Source: Geodermatophilus siccatus (lineage in GTDB: Bacteria; Actinomycetota; Actinomycetes; Mycobacteriales; Geodermatophilaceae). Taken from it: DNA of 64,000 nt. This document shows positions 9,423 to 18,124 of this stretch, piece after piece. The notes under the pieces were generated by a model. That model saw only the letters and a list, made by a program, of their open reading frames with translations. It had not been told where the DNA came from and did not search any database. Made by a program: the position numbers and the translations under genes. The stretch's first letter is position 1. Every line of letters starts with the position of its first letter. The DNA is taken from positions 1 to 64,000 of the forward strand of contig NZ_FNHE01000017.1 in NCBI RefSeq assembly GCF_900103785.1, read 5' to 3'.

Positions 9423-10879
9423 TCGCGGGGCGGGGCGGCCACCGCGCGCCGGTGCAGCGGGCTGTCCGGGTTCAGCAGCGAGTGCCGGCGGCCGTAGGTG
9501 AAGTAGAGGACCAGCCCGATGAGGAGCCAGACGCCGAAGCGCAGCCAGGTCTCCCAGTGCAGCTGGGCGATGAGGAACAGCGACGCCAGGACGCCGAACG
9601 CGGGGACGACGGGCATCAGCGGCAGGCGGAACGAGCGCGGCGCGTCGGGCCGGGTGTAGCGGAACAGGATGACGGCGACGCACACGACGACGAACGCCGA
9701 CAGGATGCCGATGTTCGTCAGGTCCGCGACGGCGCGGATCGGGAAGACGCCGGCGAGCACGGCCGACCCGATGCCGGCGATCCAGGTGACGCGCTGCGGG
9801 GTGCCGTGGCGGTCGGTGCGGGCGAACCACGGGGGCAGCAGCCCGTCGCGGCTCATGGAGAACCACACCCGGGTGACGCCGAGCAGGAAGGTGAGCATCA
9901 CGGTCAGGATGGACAGCACCGCGAACACCGAGATGATGCTGGCGATCACCGGCAGGCCGGCGTTGGTGAACGCAGAGGCGAAGCCCGCGGTCGGGTCGAT
10001 CTCCCGGTAGTCCTGCATCCCGGTGAGCACCAGCGTGGCGAGGACGTAGAGCACCATCGCGATGACCAGCGACAGGACGATCGCCTTGGGCATGTGCCGC
10101 CTGCCGTCCTGGGCCTCCTCGGCGGCGGTGCTCATGGCGTCGTAGCCGAAGACGGCGAAGAAGACGGTGGCCGCACCGGTGAGCACCGGGCCGAAGCCGG
10201 CGGGCATGAACGGGTCGTAGTTCGCGGTGTCGATGTAGAAGACGCCGAGCCCGATGATGAACAGGATCAGCAGGATCTTGATCCCCACCGCGATCAGCTC
10301 GAACCGGCCGAACGTCCTGGTCCCGGCGCTGAGGATGGCGGTGACGAGCAGGCAGATCACGACGGCGGGGACGTTGACGACCCCGCCCTCCTCGGCGGAC
10401 GCGGTGACCGCCGCCGGCAGGGCGACCCCGAAGCCGTCGAGGAACGCCTCCAGGTAACCGGAGATGCCGATCGCCACGACCGCGACGATCGCGATGTACT
10501 CCAGGAGCAGGTCCCAGCCGATGAACCAGCCGATGACCTCGCCGAGGGCCACGTAGCCGTAGGTGTAGGCGGAACCGGCCCGCGGGATCATGCCGGCGAA
10601 CTCGGCGTAGGACAGCGCCGCGGCCGCCGAGGCCAGACCCGCGACGAGGAACGCGATGAGCACCGCCGGCCCGACGCCGGGGTTGTCGGCGTCGCCGTGC
10701 GCCACCAGCCCGGCGAGGGAGAAGATCCCGACGCCGATGATGCCGCCGACACCGATGGCGGTCAGCTGCCAGAGCCCGAGGCTCTTGGTCAGCGCGCCGG
10801 CGCCGCTCTCCGCCTCCAGTTCCTCCATCCGGTCGACCGGCATGCGCCGCCAGATGGAGTGCCTCGCCTGCGTGCTCAC
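9419..10879 (-). CDS. APC family amino acid permease (cationic amino acid transporter type)
   Basis: This 486-residue protein has about 12 membrane helices. It carries the APC substrate-binding motif GVGGIIGVGIFSLAG in helix 1 and the conserved segment FFAVFGYDAMSTAAEEAQD in helix 6, as in CAT-type transporters such as YfnA or GkApcT. GAGGGG precedes the GTG at 10879. It probably imports an amino acid by proton symport. It sits 29 bases after the acyl-CoA synthetase and is coupled to the APH-like kinase, so its substrate may feed the same pathway. Confidence 0.9.
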   Translation of the reverse strand: MSTQARHSIWRRMPVDRMEELEAESGAGALTKSLGLWQLTAIGVGGIIGVGIFSLAGLVAHGDADNPGVGPAVLIAFLVAGLASAAAALSYAEFAGMIPRAGSAYTYGYVALGEVIGWFIGWDLLLEYIAIVAVVAIGISGYLEAFLDGFGVALPAAVTASAEEGGVVNVPAVVICLLVTAILSAGTRTFGRFELIAVGIKILLILFIIGLGVFYIDTANYDPFMPAGFGPVLTGAATVFFAVFGYDAMSTAAEEAQDGRRHMPKAIVLSLVIAMVLYVLATLVLTGMQDYREIDPTAGFASAFTNAGLPVIASIISVFAVLSILTVMLTFLLGVTRVWFSMSRDGLLPPWFARTDRHGTPQRVTWIAGIGSAVLAGVFPIRAVADLTNIGILSAFVVVCVAVILFRYTRPDAPRSFRLPLMPVVPAFGVLASLFLIAQLHWETWLRFGVWLLIGLVLYFTYGRRHSLLNPDSPLHRRAVAAPPRE

Positions 10880-10908
10880 GCGTTCCCCTCGCGGGTCGGA
10901 TCGGCCGG

Positions 10909-12561
10909 TCAGGACCCTCCGCGCAACTCCCGGCGGAGGATCTTGCCGGTGACGGTCTTGGGCAGTTCGTCGACGAGGACCACGCTGCGCGGGTACTTGT
11001 AGGCCGCCATGCGCTCCTTGCAGTGCGCGATGAGCTCCTCGGGCGTCGCGCTGGCGCCGGGCACGAGGCTGACGAAGGCCCGCACCGTCTCCCCGCGCTT
11101 CTCGTCGGGGACGCCGACGACTGCGGACTCGCGGACCGCCGGGTGCTCGGCGAGGACGTCCTCGACCTCGCGCGGCCACACCTTGTAGCCCGACGCGTTG
11201 ATCATGTCCTTCTTGCGGTCGACGATGAACACCCAGCCCTCGGGGGTCATGAAGCCGACGTCACCGCTCTTCAGCGCGCCGCCGGGCAGGTTGGCGGCGG
11301 TCTCCTCCGGCTTGCCCCAGTAGCCGGCCACCACCTGCGGCCCCTCGGCGACGATCTCGCCGACCTCGCCGAGCGGGAGGTCCTTGCCGTCGTCGTCCTG
11401 GATGCGCACGACCGTGCTCGGCGCCGGGACGCCGACCGACAGCGCGCCCGACTCGGGATCGACGGGGGACGGCGAGCCGAACGGCGTGACCGTCATCGGC
11501 GAGGTCGTCTCGGTCAGGCCGTAGGCGTTGTGCACCTGCTTGCCGGTGGCCTCGAGGAACCGTCGTTCGGCGGCCGGCGAGATCGGCGCGCCGCCGGAGT
11601 AGATCGACGTGAACGACGAGAAGTGGTCCCGGCTGACCCCGGGCGCGTTGAGCAGGGCGCTGAACGCGGTGATCGCGCCGATGGTGAACGCCGGCCGGTG
11701 CTCGAGGAAGGCGTCGAGGACGACCTGCGGCTCGAACCGGTAGGCCAGCACCAGCGGCGCCGGCACCAGCATGCTGACCGCGATGTGCCCGATCAACCCG
11801 GTGATGTGGAACAGCGGGGCGATGCCGAAGATCGCGCCGTCCCGCCCGGCGTGCACCCAGTCGCGGTAGACCTGCGCGGTGAAGACGACGTTGCGGTGGG
11901 TGTTCATGGCGCCCTTGGGCACCCCCGTCGTCCCCGAGGTGTAGGTCAGGAACGCGACGTCGTCCGGGCCCAGCTGCACCGGGGGCGGAGTCTGCCCGCG
12001 GTGCTCGGCCAGGAACTCGCCGAGGTCCGTCGTCCCCTCGTGGCGCTGCCGGCTCACCCCGGCGAACAACCGCTCGTCGTCGCGGGTCTGGAACTCCAGC
12101 TCGCTGGTCGTGAGCACCAGCCGGACGTCGGTGCCGGGCACGACGTCGCGGGCGACCTGGTCGTACAGCGACTCCAGGGACACCAGCACCGTGGCTCCGG
12201 AGTCCTGGAGCAGGTAGGAGAGCTCACGGGCCCGGCTCATCGGGTTGATCGAGACCATGATCCCGCCGGCCTTCCAGGCCGCCACCATCGCGATGACGAA
12301 CTGGGGCACGTTCTGCAGGTAGACGGCCAGCCGGTCACCGGGGGCGAAGCCGTTGGCGAGCAGGCCGCTGGCCAGGGCGTCGCTGAGCTCGTCGAGCTCC
12401 CGGCGGCTGACGACGCCGTCGAAGTACCGCAGCGCGTCGCCCGAGGGGTCCCGGGCCAGCCCCGCGCGGAACATGCTCAGGGCGTCGCCGAACTCGATCT
12501 CGTAGTCGGCCGGCTGATCGCCGTAGCGCGCCAGCCAGGGTCGTTCGTCGTAGTCGCTCAC
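10909..12561 (-). CDS. AMP-forming acyl-CoA synthetase
   Basis: This 550-residue member of the ANL superfamily has the P-loop-like motif TYTSGTTGVPKG (206-217), YGLTETTSP, and the C-terminal hinge with the catalytic lysine in KTVTGKILRREL. It would activate a carboxylic acid to an acyl-adenylate and then an acyl-CoA; chain length is not evident. The GTG at 12561 lies 10 bases after the cyclase gene, so the two are co-transcribed. Confidence 0.9.
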   Translation of the reverse strand: MSDYDERPWLARYGDQPADYEIEFGDALSMFRAGLARDPSGDALRYFDGVVSRRELDELSDALASGLLANGFAPGDRLAVYLQNVPQFVIAMVAAWKAGGIMVSINPMSRARELSYLLQDSGATVLVSLESLYDQVARDVVPGTDVRLVLTTSELEFQTRDDERLFAGVSRQRHEGTTDLGEFLAEHRGQTPPPVQLGPDDVAFLTYTSGTTGVPKGAMNTHRNVVFTAQVYRDWVHAGRDGAIFGIAPLFHITGLIGHIAVSMLVPAPLVLAYRFEPQVVLDAFLEHRPAFTIGAITAFSALLNAPGVSRDHFSSFTSIYSGGAPISPAAERRFLEATGKQVHNAYGLTETTSPMTVTPFGSPSPVDPESGALSVGVPAPSTVVRIQDDDGKDLPLGEVGEIVAEGPQVVAGYWGKPEETAANLPGGALKSGDVGFMTPEGWVFIVDRKKDMINASGYKVWPREVEDVLAEHPAVRESAVVGVPDEKRGETVRAFVSLVPGASATPEELIAHCKERMAAYKYPRSVVLVDELPKTVTGKILRRELRGGS

Positions 12562-12571
12562 GGTGGCAGCC

Positions 12572-13537
12572 CTACTTGATGACGACGGGGTTGACGGGGG
12601 AGCCGCTGCCCTTGGCGACCTTGAGCGGGGCGGCGACGTAGAGGAAGGCGTACTGGCCGTCCCCGGCGCAGTCGGCGGCCAGCTGCTCGAGGTCGGCGAT
12701 CTCGGTGAGCGTGACGCCGAGGTTGCGCATCAGCGCGTTGTGCAGGACCAGGGCGACGCCCGTGTTGGGGTCGGTGGTCACCTCGTTGGCGATGGTGTCG
12801 GTGACCAGGTTGGGGATCTCCATGTCCTGGAACCACCGCACGAGCTCGGGGCTGTACACCAGGCCGGGCTCGTTGAAGCCCTCGTAGAAGGCCTCGCCCT
12901 GCTCGAAGAACAGCTGCAGGAAGTTGGTCCGGATGATCAGGATGTCCCGCTTCTGGATCTCCACGCCCTGGGCCTGCGCGCAGGCCACCAGGTCCTCGTG
13001 CGTGAAGGTCTCGCCCTTGTCGAGGGTCTCCTTGCCGCGGAAGCGGGCCATGTCGAGCAGGACCGCCCGGCCGACGACGCCGCGCTGGGCGATCGGCTCG
13101 ACGCTGGCCTTGTCCAGACCGCCGATGGTGGTGCGGGCGTCGTAGCCGTTCCAGATCTTCCCGCCGTACCAGACGTGGCCCAGCCCGTCGTACTGCGTCG
13201 AGCCCTGGAGGAAGGCGTTGATCTTGTCGTCGGCGTAGTGCAGGCCGCCGGGGTACTGCGGCGCGTCGGGCGAGTCCCAGGTCGACTCGTCGAGGATCTG
13301 GGTCCGCTCGGCGGGCGTGCGCCCGGGCCACACCGGGTCGCCCTTCGGGTCGCCGATCAGCCGCTGCAGGGTGAAGACCTTGCCGGAGCGGACCAGCCGG
13401 GCGGCGGCGAGCACCTGCTCCGGGCCGAGGTAGTTCAGCGATCCGACCTCGTCGTCCGGGCCCCACTTGCCCCAGTTCGTCGGCGCGTCGGCGAGCAGGT
13501 CGTCGAGGGCGGGGACGGTGGGGGGCGCGTCGGTCAC
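12572..13537 (-). CDS. Cyclase family protein (kynurenine-formamidase-like fold)
   Basis: This 321-residue protein of the PF04199 cyclase family contains the metal-site region STQYDGLGHVWYGGKIWNGY, equivalent to the GTHxDxPxHF motif. The substituted first part (STQYD for GTHFD) is typical of the long actinobacterial subgroup that is not true KynB. It probably hydrolyses an amide, lactone or related bond. AGGAGGT lies before the GTG at 13537. It is the first gene of a five-gene operon divergent from the iron alcohol dehydrogenase. Confidence 0.82.
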   Translation of the reverse strand: MTDAPPTVPALDDLLADAPTNWGKWGPDDEVGSLNYLGPEQVLAAARLVRSGKVFTLQRLIGDPKGDPVWPGRTPAERTQILDESTWDSPDAPQYPGGLHYADDKINAFLQGSTQYDGLGHVWYGGKIWNGYDARTTIGGLDKASVEPIAQRGVVGRAVLLDMARFRGKETLDKGETFTHEDLVACAQAQGVEIQKRDILIIRTNFLQLFFEQGEAFYEGFNEPGLVYSPELVRWFQDMEIPNLVTDTIANEVTTDPNTGVALVLHNALMRNLGVTLTEIADLEQLAADCAGDGQYAFLYVAAPLKVAKGSGSPVNPVVIK

Positions 13538-13606
13538 GGGTACCTCCTGGGCTGGGAGCGGGCCGCCGGGTGGCGGACGGATCGGTGTCGTGGACTATCC
13601 CGTCGG

Positions 13607-13622
13607 TGTGGTGCGGACCACA
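13607..13622. promoter_or_regulatory. Perfect palindrome TGTGGT-N4-ACCACA between divergent genes
   Basis: A 16-bp perfect inverted repeat lies in the 146-base gap between the divergent cyclase operon and the alcohol dehydrogenase gene. Its size and symmetry suit a dimeric regulator; TGGT/ACCA half-sites are typical of FadR-type GntR proteins. No such regulator gene is adjacent. Confidence 0.5.
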
Positions 13623-13683
13623 ACCACGTGCAACATTCGGCGCAACGCCACCCAGCCGCACCCCGACCGCAGAGAGGGACGTC

Positions 13684-14973
13684 ATGAGCACCGTCGCGCC
13701 CGCCCACCCCGAGTCCGTCTTCACCTACGGGGCGCCGCAGCTGAAGTTCGGGAGCGGGGCCTCCGACGAGATCGGCCACGACCTGAGCAGGTACGGCGTC
13801 CGGCGGGTGCTGGTGGTCACCGACGCGGGTCTCGCGGCCACCGGCATCCCGCAGCGCGTGGCCGACCAGATGGCGCAGTTCGGCATCGAGGCGCACGTGT
13901 ACGACGGCGTCCACGTCGAGCCGACCGACGTCAGCCTGGTCGCCGCGATCGAGGAGGCCCGCTCGACCGGGCCCTGGGACGCCTTCGTCGCCGTCGGCGG
14001 GGGCTCCTGCATCGACACGGCCAAGGCGATCGACCTGCTGACCACCAACCCCGGCGAGCTGATGGACTACGTCAACGTGCCGGTCGGGAAGGGTCAGGCG
14101 CCGTCGAAGCCCCTCAAGCCGCTGATCGCCGTCCCGACGACCACCGGCACCGGCTCGGAGAGCACCACCATCTGCGTGATGGACGTGATCGCGGCGCGGG
14201 TGAAGACCGGGATCAGCCACGCGATGCTGCGCCCGACCCTGGCCGTGATCGACCCGGACCTCACGCTCACCCAGCCGCCCGGGGTGACCGCGGCGTCGGG
14301 CATGGACATCCTGTGCCACGCCCTGGAGAGCTACACCGCGCGCTGGTACACGACCTACGAGCACAAGACGCCCGAGCAGCGGGTGCCCTACTGCGGCTCG
14401 AACCCCATCTCGGACATGTGGTCGGAGAAGGCGCTCACCCTGCTGGCCGGCTCCTTCCGGCGGGCGGTGCGGCACGGGGACGACGTGCAGGCACGCACCG
14501 ACATGTCGATGGCGGCGACCTTCGCGGGCATGGGCTTCGGCAACGCGGGGGTGCACATCCCGCACGCCAACGCCTACCCGATCGCCGGGCAGGTGAAGGA
14601 CTTCCACCCCAAGGACTACCCGGCGGACGAGCCGATGGTCCCGCACGGGATGTCGGTCGCGCTGACCGCGCCGGAGGCCTTCCGCTTCACCTTCGAGGCC
14701 TCGCCGGAGCGGCACGTGCGGGCGGCCCAGCTGCTGGCGCCCAACGCGGGGATCCCGACCGAGGCGGTCGACTTCCTGCCCATGGTCCTGACCGACCTCA
14801 TGCGCGACATCGACATCCCCAACGGCGTGGGCGCGGTCGGCTTCGGCGAGGGCGACATCCCGGACCTGGTCGAGGGCACGATGAAGCAGCAGCGGCTGCT
14901 GGCGACCTGCCCCCGCGAGGTCACCGAGGACGACATCGCCGGCATCTTCCGCCGGTCCATGTCGCTGTGGTGA
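13684..14973 (+). CDS. Iron-containing alcohol dehydrogenase (hydroxyacid-oxoacid transhydrogenase type)
   Basis: This 429-residue group III alcohol dehydrogenase resembles ADHFE1. It has the nucleotide-site motif GGGSCIDTAKAID, TTTGTGSESTT, and the metal-site segments GMDILCHALES, GVHIPHANAYPI and VPHGMS, which supply the Asp and His ligands. ADHFE1-type enzymes couple oxidation of 4-hydroxybutyrate to reduction of 2-oxoglutarate; this substrate is inferred. It is divergent from the cyclase/ligase operon and ends immediately against the thioesterase on the other strand. Confidence 0.9.
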   Translation: MSTVAPAHPESVFTYGAPQLKFGSGASDEIGHDLSRYGVRRVLVVTDAGLAATGIPQRVADQMAQFGIEAHVYDGVHVEPTDVSLVAAIEEARSTGPWDAFVAVGGGSCIDTAKAIDLLTTNPGELMDYVNVPVGKGQAPSKPLKPLIAVPTTTGTGSESTTICVMDVIAARVKTGISHAMLRPTLAVIDPDLTLTQPPGVTAASGMDILCHALESYTARWYTTYEHKTPEQRVPYCGSNPISDMWSEKALTLLAGSFRRAVRHGDDVQARTDMSMAATFAGMGFGNAGVHIPHANAYPIAGQVKDFHPKDYPADEPMVPHGMSVALTAPEAFRFTFEASPERHVRAAQLLAPNAGIPTEAVDFLPMVLTDLMRDIDIPNGVGAVGFGEGDIPDLVEGTMKQQRLLATCPREVTEDDIAGIFRRSMSLW

Positions 14974-15390
14974 TCAGCCGAGGCGGACGACGCTCTTGGT
15001 GACCTGGGCGGTGGCGACCAGCTCGCCGTCCACCACGGCCTCGGCGCGCATGAACGCGACCGCGCGGCCGCGGCGCAGCACGGTGGCGGTGACGTCCACC
15101 CGCTTGTCGGCGGCCACCGGACGCAGCAGCGACACGGTCTGGTCGTGGGTCACCGCGTGCTCGGCGTCGGACAGCCGGGGGAGCAGCGCGAGGTAGCTCG
15201 CCGTGTCGAGCAGCGTCGTCACCACGCCGCCGTGCAGCACCGCCGCCTGGTTCTGCGCCGAGCGGCCGACCGGGAACCACAGGCCGGCGGCGGGGTCGGC
15301 CGGGTCGCGCAGCTGCATGCCCAGGAAGCGGTTGAGCGGGATGTCGAGGACGGCCTGCACGCGGGCGGCGGTCTCGGTCTCGGACGGCAT
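14974..15390 (-). CDS. PaaI-type hotdog-fold thioesterase
   Basis: This 138-residue protein has the hotdog signature AAVLHGGVVTTLLDTASYLAL, in which the HGG loop and the Asp form the active site of PaaI-like thioesterases. It would hydrolyse acyl-CoA, possibly a product of the neighbouring acyl-CoA synthetase. GAGAGG lies eight bases before the ATG at 15390; a GTG nine bases upstream is the alternative. Its stop directly abuts the stop of the alcohol dehydrogenase. Confidence 0.88.
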   Translation of the reverse strand: MPSETETAARVQAVLDIPLNRFLGMQLRDPADPAAGLWFPVGRSAQNQAAVLHGGVVTTLLDTASYLALLPRLSDAEHAVTHDQTVSLLRPVAADKRVDVTATVLRRGRAVAFMRAEAVVDGELVATAQVTKSVVRLG

Positions 15391-15504
15391 GCGGGCCACC
15401 TCTCGTCGGGGGACCCGCCGAGCCTCGCACGCGCCGGTCGTCAGCCGCCTGGCCCCACCCGGTGTCTGCGCCGGGGCGCGGGGGCGGCTGACCGACGAGG
15501 TCGA

Positions 15505-15681
15505 TCACCCCGCGGGCGGGGGGACCGGCTCCTCGAGCCAGTTCCAGCTGTGGTGGCTGAACAGGGTCTTGTTGCCCTGGGCGTCGTACACGACGAGGTG
15601 ACCGGTGGCGGTGAAGCTGAAGCGGGCGTCGTCACCGAAGCGCATCACTTCACCATCGGCTCGGTAGAGGTCGAAGGCCAT
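15505..15681 (-). CDS. Small 58-residue hypothetical protein
   Basis: The ATG at 15681 opens MAFDLYRADGEVMRFGDDAR, continues FSFTATGHLVVYDAQGNKTL and ends WNWLEEPVPPPAG. Alternating strands suggest a small beta-rich fold, and codon use is normal for the genome. No family is recognised. It stands alone between the thioesterase and the M28 peptidase on the same strand. Confidence 0.55.
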   Translation of the reverse strand: MAFDLYRADGEVMRFGDDARFSFTATGHLVVYDAQGNKTLFSHHSWNWLEEPVPPPAG

Positions 15682-15780
15682 CCCCGGAGCCTGGCACGAG
15701 TGGAGCCTGCCCGTGCCGATCCACCGTGGGTGCGTCGACGGGCGGCCGGCACGACGACGTCGTCGGGCTGCGGGTCGTCC

Positions 15781-18117
15781 TCAGAGCCGGGCCGTCCGCG
15801 TCACCCACAGCTCCGGGGTGACGAGCACGCGCCCGTGCGGCGGCGTGGACCCGGGTACGACGCCGAGATCGGTGCTGCGGTCGCCGAGCCGGAGGGTGAG
15901 CGTGTCGGCGCGCTGGTCGAGCACCAGGCGCACCTCCACGCCGTCCGCCGGCACCGCCGCCAGGACGAACCCGAGGTCCCAGGGCCCACGGGGCCCGTGC
16001 ACCGCGAGGTCGCGCCCGGCGACGCGGGCCTGGCGCACGGAGGCGCCGGCGGCGTCCACCCACAGGCCCACCGCGGGCGCGCCGCGGGCCGAGCGCAGGC
16101 GGAGGACGAGCTCGCGCTCCGTGCCTCGCCGCGTGTCGGACAGGACGGCGACCTCGGGGGGCGGCAGGTCCACGGCCGGTGCCGGCCCGTGCGCGAGCAC
16201 CCGCCCGTCGGTGTGGGGGAGGACGTCGTCGAGCGCGGCGGTCGGCTCGGTCAGCAGCGCGGCGCTCCAGGCACTGGGTGGTGGGCGCAGGGAGGCCCAC
16301 GTCGCCCGTCCGGTGTCGGCGTCGAGGCCGTAGAGCAGCCGCTCCTGCCGTGGTGGCGTCGCGCCCTCGCGGTTGACGACCAGTCCGGCTCCGGTGAGCG
16401 CCGCCGCGAGGACCAGCGCTGCCACCGGCGTCCCCGCCGTCCGCCAGCCCCCTCGTCCGGCCCCCCGCCGGTCGGCCCCTGGCAGCCGGGCGGAGCGCAC
16501 CACCGGCAGCACCAGGAGGACGAGCAGCCCGGCGAGCACCGCGCTGAACGGCCCGCCCAGCCCCAGGCCGACGTCGAAGCCGAGCCAGGCGCCGGGACCC
16601 AGCAGCACGGCGACGCCGGCGGACGCGAAGAACACGGCCGCGGCGCGCAGACCGGCCCACCGCCGTGGCACGAGGTCGTGCACGACGGCCCCGGCCGCCG
16701 CGCACAGGGTGGGCAGGACCAGCACCCCGGAGACGCCCGGGACGGTGAGTACGACCAGGACCCCGGTGACCGCGAGGACGGCCAGGGCGCCGACGGTTGT
16801 GGCGTCGGGCCCCGTCCAGCGGCGCAGCAGCCCCACCACCGCCAGCACCGCACCGGCCGCGGCCAACAGCACCGCCGCCTGGTAGAGCACCGGGCGGTAC
16901 GGCTCCCCGACCACCGCGGAGGCCTGCCCGGGGTCGATGGCGAGCGCTGCCTGCCACACACCCCACCCGGCCAGGCCGGCGACGGCGAGCGCCGCGACCG
17001 CCCCGAGAGCGCCGAGTGCGGTGCGGGGCAGCGTCAGCGCGCGCTGCCCCCGGCGGATGACCAGCACCACGACGGCGAGGACGAGAGCGCCGAGGGCGAG
17101 CGGGACCTCGAGCCCCTGCGGGTAGCGCAGCAGCCCCCACGGCAGGGTGGTCACGACCTGCTCGGTGCCGCGGGGGACCGCCGCCAGGTCGGCGGCGGTG
17201 AGGTGCCGGGTCACCGCGAGGCTGACCTCGCCCATCTGCTGCACGGAGGCGGGGCTCAGGTGCTCGAGGTCGTCGACGGGGGAGTGGTAGTGCGCTCCGC
17301 CGGCCGAGATGGCCGTGTCGAGCCCGTGCAGCCCGGCCGCGGCGAAGGGGGTGAGGTCGCTGTCGTTGGGCAGGGCCTCGAAGGCCGCTTCCGCGGCGGA
17401 CTCCGCCATGGCCCCGGGGGAGCCGGCGAGGGCGTCGAGCAGGGCGCTGTTGGGCGACGTCGTCCGGAAGGTCGCCGGCGTGCCCCAGGCCCCGCGCGCC
17501 TCGTGGTTGAGGACCACGGTGGTCCCGAGGGAGGCAGCCCGTTCGCGGGTGAAGGCCTCGGCGCCCAGCAGCCCCGCCTCCTCGGCGTCGGTGAACAGGA
17601 CCACGACGTCGTTGCGGGGTGGTGGGACCCTCTCGGCGGTCAGGGCCCGGGCGATCTCGAGCAGCACTCCCATCCCCAGGCCGTCGTCGCCGGCTCCCGG
17701 TGAGGCGGCGACCGTGTCGTAGTGGGCGGCGAGCAGCACGGTCCCGGTGGGGTCGGAACCCGGCAGGGACGCCACGACGTTGCGCACGAGCGCCACCGGT
17801 TGCGTGCCGGGCCGGCCGAGGTCGGTGGCCCCGACGGCCTGGTGCACCTCGGTGCGCCACCCCCGGGCGTCGAGGACGGCCAGCAGGCGGTCGCGCACCC
17901 GGGCGTGCTCGACCGACCCGACCGGACGCGGGGCGACGGCGACCTGCCCGAGCTCGTCCATCGCCCGGGCGGCACTGAACTCCTCTGCCGGAGCCCCGGA
18001 GCCCCGTGGCGCGGCGGGAGCGAGGACCAGCACCGACACGACGGCGACGGTCAGGACCCCGACGAGCGCGAGGACGCCGGCCGGCCGGGGTGCCCGGAGT
18101 CCCGGAGGAGTCGTCAT
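15781..18117 (-). CDS. Multi-pass membrane M28 family metallopeptidase
   Basis: This 778-residue protein has an N-terminal signal-anchor helix and then an extracytoplasmic M28 peptidase domain. Zinc ligands are evident in AAHYDTVAASPGAGDDG, FTDAEEAGLLGAEAF and GGAHYHSPVDDLEH. The C-terminal half has about eight membrane helices and a soluble tail, an architecture like eukaryotic ERMP1/Fxna and bacterial Vps70-like aminopeptidases. It probably removes N-terminal residues from peptides outside the membrane. It is followed (upstream on the minus strand) by helR, seven bases away. Confidence 0.87.
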   Translation of the reverse strand: MTTPPGLRAPRPAGVLALVGVLTVAVVSVLVLAPAAPRGSGAPAEEFSAARAMDELGQVAVAPRPVGSVEHARVRDRLLAVLDARGWRTEVHQAVGATDLGRPGTQPVALVRNVVASLPGSDPTGTVLLAAHYDTVAASPGAGDDGLGMGVLLEIARALTAERVPPPRNDVVVLFTDAEEAGLLGAEAFTRERAASLGTTVVLNHEARGAWGTPATFRTTSPNSALLDALAGSPGAMAESAAEAAFEALPNDSDLTPFAAAGLHGLDTAISAGGAHYHSPVDDLEHLSPASVQQMGEVSLAVTRHLTAADLAAVPRGTEQVVTTLPWGLLRYPQGLEVPLALGALVLAVVVLVIRRGQRALTLPRTALGALGAVAALAVAGLAGWGVWQAALAIDPGQASAVVGEPYRPVLYQAAVLLAAAGAVLAVVGLLRRWTGPDATTVGALAVLAVTGVLVVLTVPGVSGVLVLPTLCAAAGAVVHDLVPRRWAGLRAAAVFFASAGVAVLLGPGAWLGFDVGLGLGGPFSAVLAGLLVLLVLPVVRSARLPGADRRGAGRGGWRTAGTPVAALVLAAALTGAGLVVNREGATPPRQERLLYGLDADTGRATWASLRPPPSAWSAALLTEPTAALDDVLPHTDGRVLAHGPAPAVDLPPPEVAVLSDTRRGTERELVLRLRSARGAPAVGLWVDAAGASVRQARVAGRDLAVHGPRGPWDLGFVLAAVPADGVEVRLVLDQRADTLTLRLGDRSTDLGVVPGSTPPHGRVLVTPELWVTRTARL

Positions 18118-18124
18118 GCCGGCG

